Positions 8,040-15,791 of a stretch of 32,200 nt of DNA are shown one piece after another. How positions within the stretch are numbered: position 1 is the first letter of the stretch; every line of letters starts with the position of its first letter. The notes under the pieces are model-generated. The model was not told where the DNA came from, did no database searches, and saw only the letters and a list, made by a program, of their open reading frames with translations. The stretch lies in the IMG/VR virus record IMGVR_UViG_3300042331_000061, positions 1 through 32,200 of that record. One strand, written 5' to 3'. The translations under genes and the position numbers were made by a program. The stretch comes from a virus.

Positions 8040-11000
8040 ATGCAAGACAACCAGGAATCCGGGCACTTCTCCCAGGAGGAGCTCGATGCCATCGTCAGCG
8101 GTGGCGTCACCCCCAAGCTCCCCACGGACTTCGGTACGCCTCCGCAGGAGGAACCCGAGCGTCCCATCTGGGACACCGCCGATGCCGTCATGGCCGTTCC
8201 CCGTGGTGTCGTCGGGTTCGGCAAGAGCGTCTGGAACCTGGCCGACTGGGCATCCTTTGACCTGCTCCCCGACTGGCACACGAACCCCCTCGGGACCTCA
8301 AAGTCAACCGTGGGTGGCTTCGTCGAGGGCATCTCCCAGATTGCCGCCGGGTTCGGTGCGGGCGGTCTTGCCCTCAAGGCTGCCACGAAGATCCCCGGTG
8401 CAGTCGGTGCTGCCTCGGCATGGCTGAGTGGAGCGGGTGGAGGGGCTGCCGGGGTGGTCCGTGGCGGACTCACCAAGGGTGCCATCGCTGACTTCATCTC
8501 GTTCGAGGGCAACGCAGGACGACTCTCCGACCTCCTCGTCGAGACCGACAACCCGGCCCTGAACAACGCGGTCACCCAGTACCTCGCCACCGACATGGAG
8601 GACGGGGAACTCGAGGGTCGCCTCAAGAACGCCCTCGAAGGCGCTGTCCTCGGCGTGGCCCTCGAAGGCGTCATCGCCGGAATCAAGGGTTCCGCCAAGG
8701 CGGTCAAGACCTACCGGGCGGCCAAGGCTGTCGGGGCATCGGAGGAGGCAGCGGTCAAGGCAGCCACGGATGTCGCGGGGGCTGAACTGAAGGAAGCGGA
8801 GGAACTGCTGTCGCGGGCAGAGGATGAGGCGGTGATGGCTTCCCCAGACTCGGTCGCACGGAGCATGGACGAGGTCACCCCTGATCCTGCACCTGCGGCC
8901 ACCGATGCATCCACGGATGCCGCTGCTGCCTCAGACGCACCCGGGGTGACCACACGCGGCTCAGGAGGCCCGAACTACGGCGTGGACCGTGCAAGGAAGC
9001 TCAAGACACCCGCAGCATCCTCAGCCGCCGTCAGGGAACTCGAGGACCTCATCAACACCGGGGCCGGCGTGGAGTCGGTCGCGGCCAAGATCGAGGAACT
9101 CCGGGCAGCACGGGTCATCAACCTCCGCCCGGTTACCAAGGACGGATCCCCGGGTGCCTACGCGGAAGCCCTCATCGCCATCAATCAGGCAGAGGGCAAC
9201 CTGGACTCGTTCGGGCCGGCATCCCCGAAGGGTTCCAACAAGCTGGCGCAGCAGCAGGCTGCGGCCAACGTCAACGCCGCCATCGAGAGCGGTGGCCTCA
9301 ACGCCGCCGAGGTCAACAAGGTCATGGCCGATGGCGTGGCCTCTGCCGTGGAACTGAACCGGAGGCTCCCGTTCCTCCTCGGCCTTGAGTCGGCCATGAG
9401 GTACGAGGCATTGCAGGCACTCCGCTCGGGACGGGCCGACACCGACCAGATGATCCAGGTGTTCACCTCGGTCGCCGGGGCATCCCGCCGGGTGAAGAGC
9501 TACCTCGGCAAGAACCTCCAGATGATCCAAGCGTTCGGTGACTGGGAGAGCATCATGCGCTCCTACGAACAGCTGAACCCCAGCCAGCAGGCCGCACTCC
9601 AGGAGCGGTACGCGGATGTCCTCGAGCTCCTCGTCGTGGATCCCCAGACCGGGCGCGAGGCTGCCCGAGTGCTCACCGACAAGATCACCTCCAAGGGATT
9701 CAGGATCGGTGCGGAGATGTTCCGCAACTCCATCCTGAGCGGCCCGAAGACCCTCATCGTCAACGTCGCTAGCGCCCTCGAGGCCCTGTTCCTCCCTCTT
9801 GAGCGCAGCGCAGGCCGGATGCTTGCGGGGCAGGGGACTCAGGCTGCCAAGGAACTCTCGACGATGGCCCGGTACATGGGAGAGTCCCGTGACGCCTTCC
9901 AGGCCCTCAAGCTGTCCCTCAAGGAAGAGGGAGACTCCATCACCCTCGGTCGCGGCAACACCCAGTTCGGTGAGTTCCAGCCGCAGCGGGCCATCTCGAG
10001 CAAGAACTTCGCACGGCTGAACGCCTTCGACCCTGCCACGGGAGGATCCGCAAGGACCGTCCCGGGTCTCGCCGTGGACTTCGTTGGTCAGGTCGTTGGC
10101 CTCCCCATGCGGTTCATGGGCTCCTCCGACGAGTTCTTCACGACGCTCATGGCACGGGCAGAGTCGGACGTCGTCCTCCGCCGCATCGTCGCGCAGGACC
10201 GCAAGCTCCCCATGACCTCCGTTCAGGTGTCCACGGAGGTCGAGCGTCTGAAGAAGCTTCTCTTCGTGGACGGTCAGCTCTACACCCGCAGGACCACCCT
10301 CGAGCGTGGCATGAGGCTGGCCCGGGACAAGTACCTCCCCGCTGCGTTCCGCGAGACCCTCGAGGAGTCCGTGGCAGCCGCCAAGGGCCTCGATGCCAAG
10401 GATCCCGCCGTGCAGGCCGAGGTGTCCCGGCTCTACTCGCAGGCCGTCGAGGGTGGCAAGGTCAAGGCCGTGGGCGACCTCCGCAAGTCCAAGGACTCCG
10501 ATGTCCTCCTCAAGAGCCTCGACGCCGCCGGCAGGAAGTCACGGGCCAACCCGATGTTCATCCCGGAGGTCCAGCGGTTCGTGGACCAGAACTGGGATGC
10601 CTACGTCGATGAGGACTTCATGGGGGCCGGCCTCGGGGCCAACCTACAGGGACAGACCGGGCAGGACTACAAGATCCTCCAGAAGGCGTCGTCTGAGATC
10701 GAGCGTCGTGTCCGCGAGGCAACCTGGAAGCGCGAGTACGACGACATGGCCGAGTCATCGGTCTACGGCACCCGCCTCGTCGGCAACATCGGCAAGGCAA
10801 CCGCAAGTGCCGTCAGCCACGTCCCGGCCCTCCAGCTGGTGGTGCCGTTCATCCGCACCCCAACGAACCTCCTGGCGTTCGTCACCGACCGAAACCCGGT
10901 GGGACGCCTGTACGACTGGGTGCAGGCTGCCCGTGCCGGGGACAAGGAGGCCGTTGCCGAGGCGACCGGAAGGCTTGCCACGGGCACCCTCCTCTACACC

Positions 11001-11969
11001 ACGGGCATCGCCCTTGCCGCCAACGGGATGGTCACGGGCAGGGGTCCCAAGGATCCTGAGCTCCGGAAGCAACTCCTCGCCTCCGGGTGGATGCCGTACT
11101 CCTTCCGCTTCGGGGACACCTACGTCTCCTACGGCAGGAACGACCCCATCGCCACCTTCCTCGGGCTGGTCGCGGACACCTTCGAGATCGCCTCGAACAC
11201 CTACGACCCGTCCCCGGAGGACCAGGATGCCGTCATGCAGATCGCCACGGCGGTCATCGGCTCGGTGGCGAACAACGTCACCAACAAGAGCTACCTCCGG
11301 GGCATCGTGACCACCCTCGGTGCGCTCACGGGCGACGAGAACGACTTCAAGAGGCTCCAGCGGCAGTACGCGGGTGCCATCGTCCCCAACGTCTTCGCCC
11401 AGGCAGAGACCTACGGCATGGACCCCGATGTCCGCGAGGTCCGCTCCATGATGGATGCCATCCGTGCTCGACTCCCCGGCTACGGGGATTCCGTGGACAA
11501 GGTCCGCAATGCCCTCGGGGAACCCCTCAAGGGCAACGAAGGATGGGGCAGCATGTTCCTCCCCGGGACCGCCTCGAGCCGCACCAAGGATCCCGTGAAG
11601 CGTGAACTGGCGGACAGCCTCATCTCGGTCGGGGCTCCCCGGAGCACCCTGCCGGGAGGCATCGACCTCCGTGCCATCAAGCTCAAGAACGGGCAGTCCG
11701 CCTATGACCGCCTCCAGGAACTCACGGGCCAGATGCGGATCAACGGCAAGTCGGTCAAGGACCAGCTCGCCTCCCTGATCCAGAGCCCCTTCTACCGGCA
11801 GCTGCCGCAGATGGGACAGGACAACCTCGACTCACCCCGCGTGTCCCTCGTCCGTGGATACGTCTCCAACTACCGCAGGGCTGCCATGCAGCAGCTCATG
11901 CAGGAATCCCCTGAACTCGCCAGGGCCGTGGCTCACAGCCGCGAGGTCAAGGCTTCCATGCTCCGCTGA
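8040..11969 (+). CDS. Internal virion protein D (T7 gp16-like ejection protein)
   Basis: The 1309-aa length is almost that of T7 gp16 (1318 aa). The block PALQLVVPFIRTPTNLLAF (about residues 926-944) is a hallmark of gp16-type proteins, followed by a hydrophobic segment (GTLLYTTGIALAANGMV). The region near residues 95-140 is Gly/Ala-rich and hydrophobic. I do not see the N-terminal lytic transglycosylase motif carried by T7 gp16, so peptidoglycan opening may be done by another virion protein. An Asp/Ala/Pro-rich linker lies near residues 280-300. In T7, gp16 forms the inner-membrane part of the DNA-translocating ejectosome. Confidence 0.9.
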   Translation: MQDNQESGHFSQEELDAIVSGGVTPKLPTDFGTPPQEEPERPIWDTADAVMAVPRGVVGFGKSVWNLADWASFDLLPDWHTNPLGTSKSTVGGFVEGISQIAAGFGAGGLALKAATKIPGAVGAASAWLSGAGGGAAGVVRGGLTKGAIADFISFEGNAGRLSDLLVETDNPALNNAVTQYLATDMEDGELEGRLKNALEGAVLGVALEGVIAGIKGSAKAVKTYRAAKAVGASEEAAVKAATDVAGAELKEAEELLSRAEDEAVMASPDSVARSMDEVTPDPAPAATDASTDAAAASDAPGVTTRGSGGPNYGVDRARKLKTPAASSAAVRELEDLINTGAGVESVAAKIEELRAARVINLRPVTKDGSPGAYAEALIAINQAEGNLDSFGPASPKGSNKLAQQQAAANVNAAIESGGLNAAEVNKVMADGVASAVELNRRLPFLLGLESAMRYEALQALRSGRADTDQMIQVFTSVAGASRRVKSYLGKNLQMIQAFGDWESIMRSYEQLNPSQQAALQERYADVLELLVVDPQTGREAARVLTDKITSKGFRIGAEMFRNSILSGPKTLIVNVASALEALFLPLERSAGRMLAGQGTQAAKELSTMARYMGESRDAFQALKLSLKEEGDSITLGRGNTQFGEFQPQRAISSKNFARLNAFDPATGGSARTVPGLAVDFVGQVVGLPMRFMGSSDEFFTTLMARAESDVVLRRIVAQDRKLPMTSVQVSTEVERLKKLLFVDGQLYTRRTTLERGMRLARDKYLPAAFRETLEESVAAAKGLDAKDPAVQAEVSRLYSQAVEGGKVKAVGDLRKSKDSDVLLKSLDAAGRKSRANPMFIPEVQRFVDQNWDAYVDEDFMGAGLGANLQGQTGQDYKILQKASSEIERRVREATWKREYDDMAESSVYGTRLVGNIGKATASAVSHVPALQLVVPFIRTPTNLLAFVTDRNPVGRLYDWVQAARAGDKEAVAEATGRLATGTLLYTTGIALAANGMVTGRGPKDPELRKQLLASGWMPYSFRFGDTYVSYGRNDPIATFLGLVADTFEIASNTYDPSPEDQDAVMQIATAVIGSVANNVTNKSYLRGIVTTLGALTGDENDFKRLQRQYAGAIVPNVFAQAETYGMDPDVREVRSMMDAIRARLPGYGDSVDKVRNALGEPLKGNEGWGSMFLPGTASSRTKDPVKRELADSLISVGAPRSTLPGGIDLRAIKLKNGQSAYDRLQELTGQMRINGKSVKDQLASLIQSPFYRQLPQMGQDNLDSPRVSLVRGYVSNYRRAAMQQLMQESPELARAVAHSREVKASMLR

Positions 11970-11980
11970 GAACCACAACA

Positions 11981-13285
11981 ATGCCATACGCAAGCGTCAC
12001 CTTCCCTGCCTCCGCAGGCCAGACCGTGTTCGGTCCCGTCACGTTCCCCGGCGGGGCCGCACTCCAGTCCTCGCACATCAAGGCATATGTCAACGGGAGC
12101 CTGGTGAGCGCCACCGTATCAGGCAGCCTCAGCGCACCCACGGTGACCCTGGCATCCGGGGCTCCGGCAGGTGCCAATGTCCGGATCGAGCGCCAGACCC
12201 CGACCACGGCTGCCCTGCGTCTCGTTGACTTCGAGGATGGAGACGTCCTCACGGCATCCGACCTCGACACGGCGATGCTCAACAACCTCTACGTCGCCCA
12301 GGAGGCCAACGACGTGGGGTCCAACGGGCTGCCCCTGGACCCCGTGAACAACGTGTGGAACGCAGGGGGACGCAAGATCGTCGGTGGGGTGAACCCAAGC
12401 GCCTCCACGGACTTCGCCACCAAGGGCTACGTCGATTCCGTGGCGTTCGGGCCGTCCTCGGGGACCGTGACCAGCGTGGGCCTGACGATGCCCAGCATCT
12501 TCGACGTCGGCAACTCGCCCATCACCACCTCCGGGAACCTCAACGTCTCCTTCCCGAAGGTTGACCAGAGCAAGGTGCTTGCGGCACCATCGAACGCCGC
12601 CGGGATCCCTGACTTCCGGGTCTTGGCCGCAGCGGACATCCCGAGCCTGACCGCGTCCAAGATCACGGACTTCAACACGGCTGTCCGCACGAACCGCCTC
12701 GACCAGATGACGACCCCGACCGGGTCCGTGAGCATGGGCAGCCAGCTCATCACGTCCCTCCTTACCCCGGTCAATGCCTCCGATGCAGCCACCAAGGGCT
12801 ACGTCGATTCCAAGGGGTTCATGGATTGGACCCCGAACGCCATCACTCCGACCATCGTGGCGAACACTACGGTTCAGGTTGAGTGCCGGCTGACGAACTC
12901 GGTGAACTCTCGACTCAACACGATCAACTGGACGAGCGCATCCGGCGCGTTCAACGGGGGGAGTGGGCAGAACTGGTTCCGGATCAACAACAACACCGGG
13001 CAGACAGTCACGCTGCTCCTGATGCACAGCACGATCCAATGGGACCTCGCTGGGTTCAACCAATGCGCCAACCCAAGCCCCGTCCCGTTCCCGTGGTCAA
13101 CCCTGGACACCGTCAACTACACGAACGCCGGTGGGTTGATTACGTTGACGAACGGGTCATTCCACTACTTCAAGAGCCTGAATCCGCTCGGTAGTGAGTG
13201 GGGAAACTCCCCGTACAACAACTTCGCGCAGGGTGTTGCGGGGACCCGGGCATCCTGGGTCCTGTGGTTCCTCCGGTTGAGCTGA
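11981..13285 (+). CDS. Tail fibre protein (T7 gp17-like N-terminus)
   Basis: A 434-aa protein. The N-terminal 100 or so residues (YASVTFPASAGQTVFG ... FEDGDVLTASDLDTAMLN) match the T7 tail-fibre attachment domain that docks on the tail nozzle. Two ATKGYVDS blocks, encoded by an identical 18-base or longer DNA repeat near 12417 and 12788, form collagen-like fibre repeats common in phage fibres. The C-terminal third (after about residue 285) is Asn/Thr/Trp-rich and probably the receptor-binding tip. No chaperone or endosialidase motif is visible. Confidence 0.9.
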   Translation: MPYASVTFPASAGQTVFGPVTFPGGAALQSSHIKAYVNGSLVSATVSGSLSAPTVTLASGAPAGANVRIERQTPTTAALRLVDFEDGDVLTASDLDTAMLNNLYVAQEANDVGSNGLPLDPVNNVWNAGGRKIVGGVNPSASTDFATKGYVDSVAFGPSSGTVTSVGLTMPSIFDVGNSPITTSGNLNVSFPKVDQSKVLAAPSNAAGIPDFRVLAAADIPSLTASKITDFNTAVRTNRLDQMTTPTGSVSMGSQLITSLLTPVNASDAATKGYVDSKGFMDWTPNAITPTIVANTTVQVECRLTNSVNSRLNTINWTSASGAFNGGSGQNWFRINNNTGQTVTLLLMHSTIQWDLAGFNQCANPSPVPFPWSTLDTVNYTNAGGLITLTNGSFHYFKSLNPLGSEWGNSPYNNFAQGVAGTRASWVLWFLRLS

Positions 13286-13287
13286 AC

Positions 13288-13503
13288 ATGACTCAACCAC
13301 ACCACGACGAGCTATTCCTCGCCATCGGTCGCCTCGAGGGCAAGGTCGATTCCCTGCTCTCCATGCAGGGCCACCAGCAGGAGCAGATCAAGGATCACGA
13401 CAACCGCCTGCGGGAACTCGAACACGCCCGCTCGTTCATCATCGGGGGAGCCGGGGCAGTCTCGGCTGCCGTGTCCCTCCTCATCCACCTCTTCTCAAAG
13501 TAA
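13288..13503 (+). CDS. Holin/XhlA-like small membrane protein
   Basis: A 71-aa protein. The N-terminal half is a coiled coil beginning LAIGRLEGKVDSLLSMQGHQ, followed by one hydrophobic segment (FIIGGAGAVSAAVSLLIHLF) and a terminal lysine. This coiled-coil-plus-one-TM layout is seen in XhlA/hemolysin-like and holin-associated phage proteins. It sits between fibre and terminase genes, where many T7-like phages keep lysis genes (T7 17.5 holin, 18.5 Rz). A role in lysis is inferred; a tail-associated role is possible. Confidence 0.65.
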   Translation: MTQPHHDELFLAIGRLEGKVDSLLSMQGHQQEQIKDHDNRLRELEHARSFIIGGAGAVSAAVSLLIHLFSK

Positions 13504-13507
13504 CCAC

Positions 13508-13882
13508 ATGCAGACCGTCACCCTCGTCAACCAGGCGGCCAACGCCGCCATCACCGGCACCTCGACCGCCTACCGCCCCGTCGTCGGATACACCAGCGTC
13601 TTCGTCGCGGAGGTCAAGGCGACCGCTGCGGCGACCCCGACCACCACGGGAACCGTGGCCCTCCAGGGATCCCTCGATGGCGTGGACTGGGTCACCATCG
13701 ACTCCTTCGCGGTCTCCGCCATGACCCAGCCTGTCGGGGTCACCCCTGACTGGACCTCGACCGGCGGCTACCGCACCTACGTCAAGGTCGTCCAGGGCTT
13801 CCCGCTGATGCGCGTCTGCACCTCCGCGGGCATCGGCAGCAACGGCTCCCACACCCTGACCGCCTACGTCGCCAATGGCTGA
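13508..13882 (+). CDS. Unknown, possible virion decoration protein
   Basis: A 124-aa beta-rich protein with many Thr, Val, Ala and Gly and a segment VALQGSLDGVDWVTIDSFAV, which resembles jelly-roll or Ig-like structural proteins of phages. It begins 4 nt after the holin-like gene and overlaps the terminase small subunit by 8 nt. No enzyme motif. Its place in the late operon suggests a virion role; I cannot be more specific. Confidence 0.7.
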   Translation: MQTVTLVNQAANAAITGTSTAYRPVVGYTSVFVAEVKATAAATPTTTGTVALQGSLDGVDWVTIDSFAVSAMTQPVGVTPDWTSTGGYRTYVKVVQGFPLMRVCTSAGIGSNGSHTLTAYVANG

Positions 13883-14096
13883 CAAGCAGGTCCTCAAGGA
13901 CCTCCACTCCCTCCTCTGCGGGGAACTGGTGCGCCGGATCCAGTCCGGAGAAGCCACCCCGGCTGACCTCAACGTCGCCCGCCAGATGCTCAAGGACAAC
14001 TGCATCGACCAGGCGGCACTCGAGGGAACCCCCATGCTCCGGCTGGCGCAGAGCCTCCCGTTCGATTCCGAGGTGGAGCGAAAGTTCGGGACCTGA
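13875..14096 (+). CDS. Terminase small subunit (T7 gp18-like)
   Basis: A 73-aa helical protein (T7 gp18, 89 aa). The pattern LHSLLCGELVRRIQSGEATPADLN and then ARQMLKDNCI is typical of small terminase subunits in T7-like marine phages. It recognises concatemer DNA and loads the large subunit, whose gene begins 3 nt downstream. ATG start overlapping the preceding stop by 8 nt. Confidence 0.82.
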   Translation: MADKQVLKDLHSLLCGELVRRIQSGEATPADLNVARQMLKDNCIDQAALEGTPMLRLAQSLPFDSEVERKFGT

Positions 14097-14099
14097 CGC

Positions 14100-15791
14100 T
14101 TGCAGGACAACCTTGACCCGAGGCTGAAGGACTTCAGGAACGTCCTCTACCTCACCTGGAACGCCATCGGGCTCCCCGAGCCCACCAAGGTCCAGTACGA
14201 GATGGCCGACTGGGTCCAGAACGGTCCCCGCAGGCAGGTGCTCATGGCCTTCCGAGGGGTGGGCAAGAGCTGGATCACGTCCGCCTTCGTGATGCACCAG
14301 CTCATGCTGGACCCCTCGAAGCAGTTCCTCGTCGTGTCGGCATCCAAGCAGAGGGCTGACGAGTTCACCAACTTCTGCAAGAAGCTCATGGCGGCGGTGC
14401 CCCTGTTCCACCACCTGGCACCGAGGGATGCCCAGAGGAACTCCTCCATCGCCTTCGACGTGGCCCCGGCTCCCCCGAGCCATGCACCGAGCGTGAAGAG
14501 CCTCGGCGTCACGGGGCAGCTCACGGGCTCCCGTGCCGACTGCGTCATCCTCGACGACGTGGAGGTGTCCAACAACTCGGCCACCACCACCATGAGGGAG
14601 CAGCTCCAGGAGCGGATCAAGGAAGTGGATGCCATCATCAAGCCAGGGGGCAGGGTGGTGTTCCTCGGTACTCCCCAGACCGAGGAGTCCATCTACCACG
14701 TCCTGAACGAACGCGGCTACGAGTGCCGCATCTGGCCGGCCCTGTACCCCAAGGAAGAGGAGATCCAGTCCTACGGCGGAAGACTTGCCCCCTCGGTCAC
14801 GGAAGAGTGGTCCGAGTCGAGGGTCGGAGAGCCCACGGATCCCAAGAGGTTCTCGAAGGAGGACCTCCAGGAGCGGGCCCTGTCCTGGGGCAGGTCCGGG
14901 TTCCAGCTCCAGTTCATGCTCAGCACGTCATTGAGCGATGCCGAGCGGTATCCGTTGAGGCTCTCCGACCTCATTTCCTATGGAGGCGACCCGGAGCAGG
15001 GCCCGGAGCGGCTCGTCTGGTCAGGAGCATCGGACAGGGTCGAGGAAGACCTCCCGTCCGTGGGCTTCAAGGGAGACCGCTGGCACAGGCCGCAGGTCAT
15101 CTCCGAGAAGTTCCTGCCCTACACGGGCTCCGTCATGGCAATCGACCCCTCGGGACGTGGCGAGGACGAGACCGGCTACGCGGTCATCAAGATGCTCAAC
15201 GGATGGATGCACCTCACGGCAGCCGGCGGCCTCCGCGGCGGCTACACCCCGGAGAACCTCAAGGCACTCGCCAAGGTCGCCAGGGACCAGAAGGTCAACC
15301 GCATCCTCGTCGAGTCGAACTTCGGGGACGGGATGTTCACCCAGCTCCTCACCCCGTACCTCCGGGAGACATGGCCCTGCACCACCGAGGAGGTCCGCCA
15401 CTCCACCCAGAAGGAGAAGCGGATCATCGACACCCTCGAGCCCGTGATGAACCAGCACAGGCTGGTGGTGCAGCCCTCGGTCGTCAGGGCCGACTACGAG
15501 TCCACCAAGGGACTCCCCCCGGAGAAGCAGCTCTCCTACATGCTCTTCCACCAGCTCACCCGGATCACCCGGGACAGGGGAAGCCTCCGCCACGATGACC
15601 GCCTCGATGCCCTGAGCATGGCCGTGGGGTACTGGGCCAAGGCGGTCGCCGTGGACGTTGACCGCATGATCCGCGAGAGGAAGCAGAGGGACATGGACAA
15701 GGAAATCGAACGCTTCGAGGATGCCCACAGGCGCTCCTTCGGCGGCCCAAGGAACACAGGTCTCAACTGGATGGCAAAGAATCACCCATGA
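14100..15791 (+). CDS. Terminase large subunit (T7 gp19-like)
   Basis: The 563-aa packaging motor ATPase and nuclease (T7 gp19, 586 aa). The Walker A-type motif FRGVGKSW lies near residues 51-58, Walker B VILDDVE near 149-155, and the coupling motif FLGTPQTEESIYHVL follows. The C-terminal RNase H-like nuclease shows acidic residues in MAIDPSGRGED (about 345), VESNFGDG and HDDRLDAL (about 498). The best start is TTG, 3 nt after the small-subunit stop; the next in-frame Met would remove about 35 residues that look like family sequence. The stop overlaps the next gene (ATGA). Confidence 0.95.
   Translation: MQDNLDPRLKDFRNVLYLTWNAIGLPEPTKVQYEMADWVQNGPRRQVLMAFRGVGKSWITSAFVMHQLMLDPSKQFLVVSASKQRADEFTNFCKKLMAAVPLFHHLAPRDAQRNSSIAFDVAPAPPSHAPSVKSLGVTGQLTGSRADCVILDDVEVSNNSATTTMREQLQERIKEVDAIIKPGGRVVFLGTPQTEESIYHVLNERGYECRIWPALYPKEEEIQSYGGRLAPSVTEEWSESRVGEPTDPKRFSKEDLQERALSWGRSGFQLQFMLSTSLSDAERYPLRLSDLISYGGDPEQGPERLVWSGASDRVEEDLPSVGFKGDRWHRPQVISEKFLPYTGSVMAIDPSGRGEDETGYAVIKMLNGWMHLTAAGGLRGGYTPENLKALAKVARDQKVNRILVESNFGDGMFTQLLTPYLRETWPCTTEEVRHSTQKEKRIIDTLEPVMNQHRLVVQPSVVRADYESTKGLPPEKQLSYMLFHQLTRITRDRGSLRHDDRLDALSMAVGYWAKAVAVDVDRMIRERKQRDMDKEIERFEDAHRRSFGGPRNTGLNWMAKNHP

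Noticed and set aside
20-15785. Long minus-strand open frames across the virion genes (up to nearly 700 codons, e.g. 5654-7714)
   Set aside because: They mirror high-GC coding sequence on the other strand, lack ribosome sites, and have low-complexity Gly/Arg/Leu/Asp composition.
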